Shown here: positions 17,562 through 26,537 of the stretch, piece after piece
How the letters are laid out: each line of letters starts with the position of its first letter
How positions within the stretch are numbered: position 1 is the first letter of the stretch
Position numbers and translations under genes: made by a program
The notes under the pieces: model-generated
Database searches by the model: none
The model's input: the letters and a program-made list of their open reading frames with translations, nothing else
Told to the model about the DNA's origin: nothing
Assembly: GCF_014884995.1 (NCBI RefSeq)
Contig: NZ_JABMII010000012.1
Coordinates: 1 to 64,000, forward strand
DNA from: Spirabiliibacterium pneumoniae
GTDB lineage: Bacteria > Pseudomonadota > Gammaproteobacteria > Enterobacterales > Pasteurellaceae
Direction: 5' to 3'
DNA: 64,000 nucleotides

Positions 17562-18512
17562 CTACACCCCTTTTCGTTTAAAAATTAATACAGCGCGATC
17601 GTCGAAGCTATAATTTCCTTTTTTTATTCCTTTTGTGGATGGATGTTTAATACGCATAGGATCATTTTTGATAACATCTTGAACCGTACTTTCATAAGCC
17701 GACACACTGGCTTCATTAGGATATATTTCATAGCCATCTGAGCTTAGCTCAATAACCATTGGCGCCTTATCAAATTTCCACACACGCAACTCATTTTGTG
17801 GTATATCAAATCCATCGATTGCCCAAAATTGAAATGCCTTAGGGGCCTTAGGATTATTTTGGAATTCAGCTTGTTTTTGTAACAATGGCATAATATAAGC
17901 TCGCCCCAAGTCATTCTCTGCAATGTCTTCATTGGTTAGTCCTAATTCCTTAATGACGCGTACACGTAATGCGCTGTTTAGTGTATCAACGAGTTTCTCT
18001 TCATCATTATATGGAATTCCATCAATTCGAGCCTTAGAATCACCGATGGCGACCAATTCATTTGAATCCAGATTATACCAAATTAATGTGGCCGTTGGTC
18101 TAAACAATGGATTTTTCTCAAAATCAATATCTTTGTTGGCTTGGTAAAATTTCTGGTATTCCTGATTAATTTTTCTTAGCACTTCCTCTTTAGATGTATT
18201 TGGTGCAAGTGATTGAAAAACATTTTGAATAATATCACGGCTTACTCTACCACCTTTTTTACCATCATATTTTTTACCTGACTTATCTGTAGCCCCATCA
18301 AAAACGGCAAGATAATGATCATTAAAAAATAAACCATCTTCACAAACTTTTTGATTTTTCTCTCCAGCACCCTGTTTAGACTGAATAAAATAATCAATTG
18401 AACCTAACTGAATTTTTGCATGTTGCTCTTGATCGTAAGTAAGATCATCTTGAGCAAATGCAATGCCAGATAGCGACATTGTCAGTGCAAATGTAATGGC
18501 AAGTTTTTTCAT
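17562..18512 (-). CDS. Exported PP2C-like protein phosphatase
   Basis: This is a 316-residue protein. The start MKKLAITFAL at 18512 has AGGAGAC upstream and opens a signal peptide ending at GIAFA|QDD. The mature part carries PP2C (PPM) landmarks in order: CEDGLFF, AVFDGATD, RPTATLIWYN, VAIGDSKARIDG, IELSSDGYEIYP and SFDDRAVLIF. The four metal-binding aspartates therefore appear intact. PP2C enzymes are normally cytoplasmic Mn/Mg-dependent Ser/Thr phosphatases, so a predicted periplasmic or secreted one is unusual. The sequence is AT-rich with no uptake signals. A small reading frame follows in the same transcript. Substrate and role are unknown. Confidence 0.7.
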   Translation of the reverse strand: MKKLAITFALTMSLSGIAFAQDDLTYDQEQHAKIQLGSIDYFIQSKQGAGEKNQKVCEDGLFFNDHYLAVFDGATDKSGKKYDGKKGGRVSRDIIQNVFQSLAPNTSKEEVLRKINQEYQKFYQANKDIDFEKNPLFRPTATLIWYNLDSNELVAIGDSKARIDGIPYNDEEKLVDTLNSALRVRVIKELGLTNEDIAENDLGRAYIMPLLQKQAEFQNNPKAPKAFQFWAIDGFDIPQNELRVWKFDKAPMVIELSSDGYEIYPNEASVSAYESTVQDVIKNDPMRIKHPSTKGIKKGNYSFDDRAVLIFKRKGV

Positions 18513-18562
18513 AAATGTCTCCTTTTGTATCAAAAAAACTAATTTGTATGAGGAAGAATTAA

Positions 18563-19969
18563 TTACGCTTTAAAATACCCCTTGGCGTTGTTAAAGCAGA
18601 TGTTTTGCACCATGTTGCCGAGCAGTTTGGTGTCGTTTGGGGCTTCGCCTTGGACGACCCAGCGGCCGATCAATTCACACAGGATGCGGCGGAAATATTC
18701 ATGCCGAGTGTAAGACAAAAAGCTGCGGGAGTCGGTAAGCATACCGACAAATTGGCTGAGTAAGCCAAGTTGGGAGAGCTGTTGCAATTGGCGTTCCATG
18801 CCGTCTTTTTGGTCGTTGAACCACCAGCCTGAACCAAATTGGATTTTGCCTGGGCAGCTGCCGTCTTGGAAGTTACCGATCATGGCGGCAATCATCTCGT
18901 TGTCGCGTGGGTTGAGACAATATAAGATGGTGCGCGGCAGTTGGTTGGTTTGGTCAAGGCTGTCGAGCAGGCGCGCTAAATTGTCGGCAAACGTGCGGTC
19001 GCCAATAGAGTCAAACCCGCTGTCAGCACCCAGTTGTTTAAACATCCGGGTGTTGTTGTTGCGCAGTGCGCCGATGTGCATTTGTAGCACCCAGTTGCGC
19101 TTGTGATACTCCCGCCCTAAGAACACATAAAGTGCGGTTTGATATTGCGCAATCTCTAGCGCACTCAGCGCTTCGCCATTAAGGCGCTGCATCAAGATAC
19201 GGTCAAGGGTATTGTCATCAGGCACAGGGGCATAACGGACAATTTCCATGCCATGATCAGCTGATTTACAACCGCACTTTTCAAAATGATCCAAGCGTTT
19301 GAGTAGTGCTTGCTTGAGATCATCAAAGCAGCGAATGTCTATATCTGCCACCTCACCCAGCACACTAAGATATTCAACAAAGTGCGGTAACTCAATTTTT
19401 AAGGCTTTATCAGGGCGCCAACTCGGCACCACATCAATGGTAAAAGTGCGGTCTTTCGCCAGTGCTTGATGATGCTCAAGGCTATCAATCGGGTCATCGG
19501 TGGTGCCCACTAAGGCGACGTTCATCTTTTGCATAATACCGCGCGCGCTAAACTCAGGCGTTTGCAACATGGCATTGCACGCTTGCCAAATTTTCGGTGC
19601 ACTTTCTGGGTTGAACAGGGTATTCGTGATGCCAAATGGGCGACGCAATTCGAGATGTGTCCAGTGATAAATCGGGTTGCCAATGCACAGTGGCACGGTT
19701 TTGGCAAACGCCATATATTTGTCATAAGCGCTCGCCTGCCCTGTGATGAAGTGCTCATCAATGCCTGCTGTGCGCATCGCACGCCATTTGTAGTGATCGC
19801 CAGCAAGCCAAATCTCCGCCATATCAGCAAATTGATGATTTTCTGCGATCTGTTTTGGGTCAAGGTGACAGTGATAATCAAAAATCGGCATGCTTGCCGC
19901 GTAGTCGTGATAGAGCGTTTTCGCCACCTCATTCGAGAGCAAAAAATCCTCGTCCATAAATGCTTTCAT
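18563..19969 (-). CDS. uxaC: Glucuronate isomerase
   Basis: UxaC (468 residues; E. coli 470) isomerises D-glucuronate to D-fructuronate and D-galacturonate to D-tagaturonate. The start is [11 protein letters not shown] with AGGAGAAT before it; upstream in-frame codons overlap uxuB. The N-terminal [17 protein letters not shown] carries the HxH metal motif of the amidohydrolase-like fold. It begins one base after the uxuB stop, so it is the last gene of the leftward uronate operon. Several uptake signals lie inside. Confidence 0.96.
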   Translation of the reverse strand: MKAFMDEDFLLSNEVAKTLYHDYAASMPIFDYHCHLDPKQIAENHQFADMAEIWLAGDHYKWRAMRTAGIDEHFITGQASAYDKYMAFAKTVPLCIGNPIYHWTHLELRRPFGITNTLFNPESAPKIWQACNAMLQTPEFSARGIMQKMNVALVGTTDDPIDSLEHHQALAKDRTFTIDVVPSWRPDKALKIELPHFVEYLSVLGEVADIDIRCFDDLKQALLKRLDHFEKCGCKSADHGMEIVRYAPVPDDNTLDRILMQRLNGEALSALEIAQYQTALYVFLGREYHKRNWVLQMHIGALRNNNTRMFKQLGADSGFDSIGDRTFADNLARLLDSLDQTNQLPRTILYCLNPRDNEMIAAMIGNFQDGSCPGKIQFGSGWWFNDQKDGMERQLQQLSQLGLLSQFVGMLTDSRSFLSYTRHEYFRRILCELIGRWVVQGEAPNDTKLLGNMVQNICFNNAKGYFKA

Positions 19970-19970
19970 C

Positions 19971-21425
19971 TTATTCTCCTTGTGTGAGGTAGTGTGCCAC
20001 GGTGGCTTTAGCTCCACGCTCAAGCAGCATGGCGTAGGCGGCTTTCACTGCTTCAATAAAGTGCGGTTCGCGCTGCAAGGCCATTGGGAAAATCGCTGAT
20101 AAGTGTAATAATTCATCTACCATCTCCTCGCCTAGACCGCACTTTTGATAAATCTCAGCAAATTGCGCCGCCATTGGGTCGTGTACTTCAAACGGCTCAC
20201 CGTTTTCATTAACACCTGCCACATAACGACACCAGCCAGCTACGCCTAAGGCTAACAATGAAAAGTCACTGCCGTGGGCGAGATGATAACTGATGGACTC
20301 AAGCAGGCGCGGTGGCAATTTTTGGCTGCCATCGGTAGCGATTTGATAGGTTTGGTGTTTCAAACTTGGGTTGGTGAAGCGGGCAATCAACAAGTGCGCA
20401 TAGCCGTCTAAGTCTGTTCCCGCAGGCATCGTCAAGGTGGGCGCTTGCTCGTTGAGCATTAATTTCAGGGCAGCATTGCGGTAATGGGCATCTTGCATGG
20501 TATCTGAAATATGAGCATAGCCACCCAAATAACCAAGATAGGCCAAAAATGAATGTGCACCGTTAAGCATACGCAATTTCATTTGTTCAAAAGGACGGAC
20601 ATCGTCAACTAATTGCGCACCCGCAAGCTCCCATTGAGGGCGTTGATTGTTGACGAAGTGATCCTCCACCACCCATTGGCGGAAGTCTTCACAGGCGATT
20701 CCGCACGGGTCTTCATAGCCTAAGATAGCCGCAATTTGCGCTAATGTTTCAGGCGTAGCGGCTGGCACAATGCGGTCAACCATGGTGCATGGGAACGGCA
20801 CATTTTGCTCAATCCACTGGGAAAGCGCAGGATCGATTTTTGCCGCCAGTTGCACAACCGCACTTTTCGCCTTAGCACCATTTTCCATCACATTGTCACA
20901 AGACATCACGGTAAATGGGGTAATGCCACGTTCACGACGTAGCATTAATGCACGAACAATGTAGCCAAGCGCTGATTGTGGCTGTGTGATGTCCTCAATG
21001 TCTTTTTTTACCAACGCATTGTTGAGATCAAGTTTACCCGTGCTAGGATCAATGCAGTAGCCTTTCTCCGTGATGGTCATCGATACAATCGCAATGTTCG
21101 GATCTGCCATTTTTTCTAGCACCGCACTTTGCCCATCCAACGCAGGATGGAAGGCTTCACACACAGCATTAATACGTTTTAACGTATTATTCTCTTGCCC
21201 TTTTTCCAACACGCTGTATTGCAGTGCTTGCGCTTTTAAATCTTCGATCAGCTGCTCACCGCCAACGAGGTTGACTTCACAATAACCCCAATCGCTGTTG
21301 GATTTGCGCGCCACTTCATCAGTAATTAATGCTTGATGCGCACGGTGAAACGCACCAAATCCAAGATGTAAAATACGGCTTTTCAGCTGCGATTTATCAT
21401 AACCAATGTCTTCAATTTTGTTCAT
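19971..21425 (-). CDS. uxuB: D-fructuronate reductase (D-mannonate oxidoreductase)
   Basis: The enzyme reduces D-fructuronate to D-mannonate with NADH. It belongs to the long-chain mannitol dehydrogenase family: [13 protein letters not shown] binds the nucleotide, and [17 protein letters not shown] holds the catalytic Lys, Asn and His. Length is 484 residues from ATG 21425, favoured by spacing from AAGGAC; an adjacent ATG at 21428 is the alternative. The segments [15 protein letters not shown] and [12 protein letters not shown] match UxuB rather than tagaturonate reductase UxaB. It lies between the TRAP permease and uxaC. Confidence 0.93.
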   Translation of the reverse strand: MNKIEDIGYDKSQLKSRILHLGFGAFHRAHQALITDEVARKSNSDWGYCEVNLVGGEQLIEDLKAQALQYSVLEKGQENNTLKRINAVCEAFHPALDGQSAVLEKMADPNIAIVSMTITEKGYCIDPSTGKLDLNNALVKKDIEDITQPQSALGYIVRALMLRRERGITPFTVMSCDNVMENGAKAKSAVVQLAAKIDPALSQWIEQNVPFPCTMVDRIVPAATPETLAQIAAILGYEDPCGIACEDFRQWVVEDHFVNNQRPQWELAGAQLVDDVRPFEQMKLRMLNGAHSFLAYLGYLGGYAHISDTMQDAHYRNAALKLMLNEQAPTLTMPAGTDLDGYAHLLIARFTNPSLKHQTYQIATDGSQKLPPRLLESISYHLAHGSDFSLLALGVAGWCRYVAGVNENGEPFEVHDPMAAQFAEIYQKCGLGEEMVDELLHLSAIFPMALQREPHFIEAVKAAYAMLLERGAKATVAHYLTQGE

Positions 21426-21443
21426 CATCTGTCCTTATGTCGT

Positions 21444-22754
21444 TTACAACGGCATATAATCAAGTAATACTTTTGGTAAAATTAAACTTAAATCAGGAAT
21501 AAATGTCACCAAAAGTAGCGTAACAATCATCACAACAAAGAATGGAATTAACGGTTTGAGCACTTTGTCAATACTCACCCCACCCACGGAGCACCCTACA
21601 AATAATGCACTGCCCACAGGCGGTGTACAAATACCGATACACAGGCTAAAGGTCATAATAATGCCAAAATGCACGGGATCAACGCCAATATCAAGGGCAA
21701 TAGGCAAGAAAATTGGCGTAAAGATAAGCACCGCAGGTGTCATATCCATAAATGTGCCAATAATCAACAAAATGCCAACAATCACCGCCATAATCACAAT
21801 GGGACTATCTGAAATATAATTTAGCGCATCTTGGATTAAAAACGGAATATCGGCATTCGCCATCGCCCATGACATCCCTGACGACGTACCAATTAATAGC
21901 AAGACAATGGCCGTTGTGATGCCTGAATTCATAATAATCAGCGGTAACTCTTTAAGTTTCACCTCACGATAAATCACCACCGCCAAAACAAATGTGTACA
22001 CAACAGCGATCGCCGATGCCTCTGTTGCGGTGAAAATCCCTGCTATAATTCCGCCGATAACAATCACGATCAAGAGCAATGACGGCAACGCATCTAAAAA
22101 CTTCCACAATACCTCTTTGCACGGTGGCAGGGTTTCAACAGGATAGTGACGCCGCTTAGCAATAAAGCCCGCCACCAGCATAATGCCTAATCCCATTAAG
22201 ATTCCTGGCACATAACCTGCTAGGAAAAGGGCAGAGATTGAGGTGCCGCCTGACACCAAAGAATACACAATGAGTGTATTACTTGGCGGAATTAAAAGCC
22301 CCGTTGGGCACGATGTGATATTCACCGCTGCCGAAATTTCAGGGTCATAGCCGTCTTTCTTTTGCAGTGGCGACATAATCCCACCCATCGCCGCGGCAGA
22401 TGCCACCGCTGATCCTGAAATGGAGCCAAACATCATATTGGCCAACACATTGCAGTGAAAAAGTGAACCAGGCAATTTGGCACCAAGCACTTTCGCCAAT
22501 GCAATTAAGCGTCGTGCAATGCCGCCACGGTTCATGATATTACCCGCAAGAATAAAAAACGGAATTGCCAACAACGCAAAATTATCCAACCCTGAGGCCA
22601 ATTTTTGAGTGATCACCGTAATGGCCATATCACTTGGCATGCTCATCGAAATCGTAATTAGCGTTGCAATCGCAATGGCAAACGAGATGGGCACAGAGAG
22701 AGCTAACATAACAGCAAAGCTGCCAAACAGTGTGAGAATAATTGTCCATTCCAT
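21444..22754 (-). CDS. TRAP transporter large permease (DctM family), probable uronate uptake
   Basis: This 436-residue, highly hydrophobic protein has about 12 predicted membrane segments. It is the DctM/IT-superfamily subunit that drives sodium-coupled uptake of a substrate delivered by the binding protein. Family landmarks include ILAGNIMNRGGIARR, PSNTLIVYS and PPVGSALFVG. The operon position among uxuB, uxaC, dctQ and the divergent dctP, uxuR and uxuA indicates glucuronate or fructuronate as substrate (inference). Nine bases separate it from the dctQ-type gene. Confidence 0.92.
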   Translation of the reverse strand: MEWTIILTLFGSFAVMLALSVPISFAIAIATLITISMSMPSDMAITVITQKLASGLDNFALLAIPFFILAGNIMNRGGIARRLIALAKVLGAKLPGSLFHCNVLANMMFGSISGSAVASAAAMGGIMSPLQKKDGYDPEISAAVNITSCPTGLLIPPSNTLIVYSLVSGGTSISALFLAGYVPGILMGLGIMLVAGFIAKRRHYPVETLPPCKEVLWKFLDALPSLLLIVIVIGGIIAGIFTATEASAIAVVYTFVLAVVIYREVKLKELPLIIMNSGITTAIVLLLIGTSSGMSWAMANADIPFLIQDALNYISDSPIVIMAVIVGILLIIGTFMDMTPAVLIFTPIFLPIALDIGVDPVHFGIIMTFSLCIGICTPPVGSALFVGCSVGGVSIDKVLKPLIPFFVVMIVTLLLVTFIPDLSLILPKVLLDYMPL

Positions 22755-22763
22755 AACAACACC

Positions 22764-23258
22764 TTAAATTGGTTGACCAATTTTGTTTAATGTTCTGATT
22801 TTTTGGATAAAATCAATCGTAAGATAAAAGAGCATAATTGCGCCCGAAATCGGCAAACAGAGGTAAACTAAGCCCATATCAATGGCCAGCGAAGGGGAAA
22901 TTTGCCCGCTGGTGTGGGTATCCCACGCCAATTCTCCGCCACCATAAATAAGGATATAGGCAGCGAAAAAGATCATCAGGCTTAAAATGAGCAGCTCCAG
23001 TAGCACTTTCTTTTTGCCTTCAGTTTTCATCAGCAATAAATCGATCGCCAAATGTTGCTTTAACCCTGTTGCATGCGCAGCACCAATCAGCCCCACCCAC
23101 ATAAACAAAAACCGCGCTAGCTCATCGGTTACGATGCTCGGCGCGCCTAAAACATAGCGCGAAATCACCTGCCAGACGACACAAAATACCAACAACACCG
23201 ACAAGGAGACAGAAAACAGCATCATGCAGCGGTTCATAAAATTAACAGCTTTATCCAT
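22764..23258 (-). CDS. TRAP transporter small permease (DctQ family)
   Basis: The 164-residue protein has four predicted membrane helices, the usual DctQ form. I chose ATG 23258 (MDKAVNFMNRCMML); the in-frame upstream codons are in the operator region. LARFLFMWVGLIGAAHAT matches the family core. It is the first gene of the leftward operon dctQ-dctM-uxuB-uxaC and shares its regulatory region with the divergent binding-protein gene. Confidence 0.9.
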   Translation of the reverse strand: MDKAVNFMNRCMMLFSVSLSVLLVFCVVWQVISRYVLGAPSIVTDELARFLFMWVGLIGAAHATGLKQHLAIDLLLMKTEGKKKVLLELLILSLMIFFAAYILIYGGGELAWDTHTSGQISPSLAIDMGLVYLCLPISGAIMLFYLTIDFIQKIRTLNKIGQPI

Positions 23259-23344
23259 AGTTTTTCCACTCAAGTTGAGAAACACGTTGCCATTGTAGGA
23301 GCAAGGTAGGTTTTAGAAAATAGACAGAGATCACACTTTTATAA

Positions 23345-23356
23345 TTGGAATGCCAA
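23345..23356. promoter_or_regulatory. UxuR-type operator 1
   Basis: TTGGAATGCCAA, within the perfect inverted repeat AATTGGAATGCCAATT at 23343-23358, closely resembles the E. coli UxuR/ExuR site TTGGTATACCAA. It lies 87 bases upstream of the dctQ start. Confidence 0.65.
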
Positions 23357-23369
23357 TTTATGTTTTTTA

Positions 23370-23385
23370 TGTGAGCTTCCTCACA
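23370..23385. promoter_or_regulatory. CRP (cAMP receptor protein) binding site in the uronate control region
   Basis: TGTGAGCTTCCTCACA is a perfect TGTGA-N6-TCACA dyad between the divergent dctQ and dctP promoters. It implies catabolite control of uronate uptake; crp itself is encoded at 31890-32576. Confidence 0.85.
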
Positions 23386-23401
23386 ATATTGGTAGAATAT
23401 A

Positions 23402-23417
23402 TTTGCGTACCCGCAAA
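23402..23417. repeat. Perfect inverted repeat in the uronate control region
   Basis: TTTGCG at 23402-23407 and CGCAAA at 23412-23417 are perfect complements around TACC. It sits between the CRP site and UxuR-type operator 2. It could be another regulator's site; none that I recognise. Confidence 0.4.
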
Positions 23418-23430
23418 AATAATCGCAATA

Positions 23431-23442
23431 TCGGCATACCAA
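23431..23442. promoter_or_regulatory. UxuR-type operator 2
   Basis: TCGGCATACCAA resembles TTGGTATACCAA, with a strong right half (ACCAATTT). It lies 30 bases before the dctP start, where a bound repressor could block RNA polymerase. Confidence 0.55.
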
Positions 23443-23471
23443 TTTACTTTCACAACCAAAAAGGGGATGTT

Positions 23472-24452
23472 ATGAAACGCACTAAATTAATGAAAGCTAT
23501 GCTTGCAGGCTTTGCCCTGACCTTTGCTGCCAGCAGTGTCTATGCCAGCGTAACATTGAAACTCAGTCACAATCAAAACCGCTCACATCCCGTGCATGCG
23601 GCACTAGACTTTTTTGCTAAACGCACTGGTGAGCTTAGCGGCGGCGATGTTAAAGTGAGAGTTTATCCTGATGCGCAACTCGGTTCACAACGTGAATCAC
23701 TTGAGTTAGTGCAAAAAGGCGTTCTTGGCTTGGCCAAATCCAATGCTGCTGAATTAGAAGCCTTTGCGAAAGATTATGGTGTGTATAATCTGCCTTATTT
23801 GTTTAATAGCAAAGACCAATATCACCGCATAATGAAAAGCGAGATCGGTGAAAAAATCTTACAAGCCTCTCGTGACAGTGGCTTTATTGGCATCGCTTAT
23901 TTAGATGCTGGCGCACGCAGTTTCTATGCGAAGAAACCGATCAAAACGCCACAAGATTTAAGCGGCTTAAAAGTGCGGGTGCAACCTAGCCCAACAGCGG
24001 TAAATATGGTTAAAGAACTCGGTGGTAACCCAACACCACTGGCTTATGGCGAACTCTATACCGCACTTCAACAAGGCGTAGTGGATGCCGCTGAAAATAA
24101 TATTCCATCATACACACTCAGCCGTCATAGCGAAGTGGCGAAATTCTTCAGTCAAGATGAGCACACCATGGTGCCTGATGTGTTAGTCATCTCAACCAAA
24201 GTATGGGATAGCTTGCCAGAAAAAGATCAGAAAGCCATTAAACAAGCGGCTAGAGAAGCCACTGAAAAAATGGAAACATTGTGGGTGGAATCAGAAAATA
24301 AACAACGTGAAAGTGCGGTCAAACAAGGCGTAGAATTCATTGAAGTGGATAAAGCGCCATTCAAAGAAGCCGTAGCGCCGATGTACACTGAACTGGAAAA
24401 GAGCAATCCTGCGTTGTTTAAATTGGTTGAACAAATTCGTGCGGTGAAATAA
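23472..24452 (+). CDS. TRAP transporter substrate-binding protein (DctP family)
   Basis: This 326-residue periplasmic protein captures the substrate for the DctQM permease encoded divergently. The start MKRTKLMKAM has AAGGGGAT upstream and opens a signal peptide ending at SSVYA|SVTLKL. DctP family features are visible: the substrate-carboxylate arginine region LKVRVQPSPTAVNMVKELG and PLAYGELYTALQQGVVDAAENN. Its genomic place with uxuR and uxuA suggests uronate binding, as for the related H. influenzae locus. A strong hairpin separates it from uxuR. Confidence 0.93.
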   Translation: MKRTKLMKAMLAGFALTFAASSVYASVTLKLSHNQNRSHPVHAALDFFAKRTGELSGGDVKVRVYPDAQLGSQRESLELVQKGVLGLAKSNAAELEAFAKDYGVYNLPYLFNSKDQYHRIMKSEIGEKILQASRDSGFIGIAYLDAGARSFYAKKPIKTPQDLSGLKVRVQPSPTAVNMVKELGGNPTPLAYGELYTALQQGVVDAAENNIPSYTLSRHSEVAKFFSQDEHTMVPDVLVISTKVWDSLPEKDQKAIKQAAREATEKMETLWVESENKQRESAVKQGVEFIEVDKAPFKEAVAPMYTELEKSNPALFKLVEQIRAVK

Positions 24453-24463
24453 TGGTGAGAAAT

Positions 24464-24506
24464 ATGGTAACATTTGGTTAGACCAATTCTAACCCTTTGT
24501 TACCAT
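24464..24506. promoter_or_regulatory. Nested hairpin with UxuR-type operator between dctP and uxuR
   Basis: Outer arms ATGGTAACA (24464-24472) and TGTTACCAT (24498-24506) pair perfectly. Inside, GGTTAGA (24476-24482) pairs with TCTAACC (24488-24494) around a 5-base loop. No T-run follows, so it is not a simple terminator. TTGGTTAGACCAA at 24474-24486 also resembles a UxuR operator with one extra central base. It may serve as an autoregulatory operator in DNA and as a stabilising stem in mRNA. Confidence 0.6.
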
Positions 24507-24517
24507 AAGGTTGTCCC

Positions 24518-25270
24518 ATGACTGAGAAACAAGCATTTCGCTCATACAAAAAAATCGGCGAAATGCTCAAACAAAAATTAGCCTCTGGCCTCTATGCCGT
24601 TGGTGATAGATTGCCACCAGAGCGCGATTTTGCTGAGGAACTGAACGTAAGCCGCACGGTAATTCGTGAAGCGATGATTATGCTAGAGCTAGAAGGCTTA
24701 ATTGAAATTCGCAAAGGTTCAGGTAGCTATGTTGTTGCACTGCCAAGCCAAACGAAACAAGTAAGTCACTACACTGGCGATATTGGTCCATTTGAGCTTT
24801 TGCAAGCGCGCCAACTGCTTGAGAGCAGTATCGCAGAGTTTGCAGCCATTCAGGCGAATCGCTCAGACATTGCTAAACTCAAAGCTATTTTAGATCGTGA
24901 ACGAGCAACATTGGAGCATGGCGATGAAGACTACATCGCCGATAAAGATTTCCATATCGCCATCGCGGAAATCACGCAAAATGAGGCACTTATTCGGCTA
25001 CAAAAAAATCTGTGGCGCTATCGCACCGACAGCCACATGTGGCAGGCGCTGCATTCGCATATTCCGAACCAAAACTACCGCGTGCTGTGGCTTACGGATC
25101 ATCAAAATATTATTAATGCCATTCAGCGCAAAGATCCAGTCGCGGCGAAGAAAGCAATGTGGCAACACATTGAAAATGTGAAACAAAAACTGTTTGAACT
25201 GTCAGATATAGACGATCCTAATTTTGACGGTTATTTATTTAATATTAACCCCGTTACCGTGGGGATTTAA
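24518..25270 (+). CDS. uxuR: GntR/FadR-family regulator of uronate catabolism (UxuR)
   Basis: The 250-residue repressor has an N-terminal winged helix ([27 protein letters not shown], then [18 protein letters not shown]) and a C-terminal all-helical FCD effector domain. Residues DxxFHxAIAEIT in that domain are typical of metal-assisted ligand binding. It probably represses both arms of the locus until fructuronate or a related intermediate is present. Operator-like palindromes occur before dctQ, dctP and uxuR itself. It is followed closely by uxuA. Confidence 0.92.
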   Translation: MTEKQAFRSYKKIGEMLKQKLASGLYAVGDRLPPERDFAEELNVSRTVIREAMIMLELEGLIEIRKGSGSYVVALPSQTKQVSHYTGDIGPFELLQARQLLESSIAEFAAIQANRSDIAKLKAILDRERATLEHGDEDYIADKDFHIAIAEITQNEALIRLQKNLWRYRTDSHMWQALHSHIPNQNYRVLWLTDHQNIINAIQRKDPVAAKKAMWQHIENVKQKLFELSDIDDPNFDGYLFNINPVTVGI

Positions 25271-25283
25271 TTGGAGAACGATT

Positions 25284-26471
25284 ATGGAACAAACATGGCG
25301 TTGGTATGGCCCAAATGACCCAGTAAGCCTAAGTGATATTCGTCAAGCGGGCGCAACGGGCATTGTGACCGCACTTCATCATATTAAAAATGGCGAAGTG
25401 TGGAGCATTGAAGAAATTCAAAAACGCAAAAAAGCTGTGGAAGACGCAGGCCTCACTTGGTCAGTGGTGGAAAGTGTGCCTGTGCACGAGGAGATTAAAA
25501 CCCAAACGGGTAATTATCAAACCTGGATTGAAAACTACAAACAAACCCTGCGCAATTTAGCCAAGTGCGGTATTGATACCGTATGCTACAACTTTATGCC
25601 TGTGCTCGATTGGACGCGCACCGATCTTGCCTATGAATTGCCTGACGGCTCGCGCGCGCTACGTTTTGACCAAATTGCATTTGCCGCATTTGAAGTGCAT
25701 ATTTTAAAACGCCCTGGGGCAGAACAAGGCTACAGTGCAGAAGAACTGGCGCAAGCCAAAATCTATTTCGAGCATATGAGCCAAGCGGATATTGACAAAC
25801 TCACACGCAATATTATCGCAGGCTTACCTGGCGCAGAAGAAGGCTACACCTTAGCGGAATTTCAGGCGCAATTAGACCGCTACAAAGCCATTTCTCCTGA
25901 GAAATTCCGTGAACACTTGGCGCATTTTTTAAACGAAATCATTCCTGTTGCACAGGAAGTGGGCATCAAAATGGCGGTGCATCCCGACGACCCACCTCGC
26001 CCGATTTTAGGCCTACCACGCATTGTCTCCACCATTGAAGATATGCAGTGGTATGTGGACACCCAGCCGCTGCCAGCCAACGGCTTTACCATGTGTACTG
26101 GGTCATACGGTGTGCGTTCAGACAATGATCTAGTCGAAATGACCAAACGTTTTGCTGATCGTATCTATTTTGCGCACTTACGCTCTACATGCCGTGAAGA
26201 AAATCCACTGTCATTCCACGAAGCGGCGCACTTGCAAGGCGATGTGGATATGTTTAATGTGGTGAAAGCCTTGCTGGACGAAGAGTATCGCCGTTTAGAT
26301 AATGGTGAAACACGCTTGATTCCAATGCGTCCAGATCATGGACATCAAATGCTTGATGACCTGCATAAAAAAACCAATCCAGGCTACTCCGCCATCGGCC
26401 GCCTCAAAGGCCTCGCCGAATTCCGCGGGCTGGAGCTGGGCTTGAAAAAAGTCTTTTTCGATAAGAAATAA
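25284..26471 (+). CDS. uxuA: Mannonate dehydratase
   Basis: UxuA (395 residues; E. coli 394) dehydrates D-mannonate to 2-keto-3-deoxy-D-gluconate. The start [10 protein letters not shown] at 25284 has GGAGA upstream. It is a TIM-barrel enzyme with metal ligands expected around [11 protein letters not shown] and [11 protein letters not shown]. It completes the pathway begun by uxaC and uxuB. The next enzymes, KdgK and Eda, are not encoded in this window. Confidence 0.97.
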   Translation: MEQTWRWYGPNDPVSLSDIRQAGATGIVTALHHIKNGEVWSIEEIQKRKKAVEDAGLTWSVVESVPVHEEIKTQTGNYQTWIENYKQTLRNLAKCGIDTVCYNFMPVLDWTRTDLAYELPDGSRALRFDQIAFAAFEVHILKRPGAEQGYSAEELAQAKIYFEHMSQADIDKLTRNIIAGLPGAEEGYTLAEFQAQLDRYKAISPEKFREHLAHFLNEIIPVAQEVGIKMAVHPDDPPRPILGLPRIVSTIEDMQWYVDTQPLPANGFTMCTGSYGVRSDNDLVEMTKRFADRIYFAHLRSTCREENPLSFHEAAHLQGDVDMFNVVKALLDEEYRRLDNGETRLIPMRPDHGHQMLDDLHKKTNPGYSAIGRLKGLAEFRGLELGLKKVFFDKK

Positions 26472-26472
26472 A

Positions 26473-26528
26473 AAGTGCGGTTTGACCGCACTTGTACCGA
26501 AAAAAAGCAGCGTTAACGCTGCTTTTTT
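26473..26528. terminator. Bidirectional terminator between uxuA and tkt
   Basis: An inverted uptake-signal pair at 26473-26481 and 26485-26493 is followed by a perfect 28-bp palindrome at 26501-26528. That palindrome has stem AAGCAGCGTT/AACGCTGCTT and A and T runs on both sides. It can stop transcription from both directions. Confidence 0.95.
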
Positions 26529-26537
26529 CTTAGGAGG

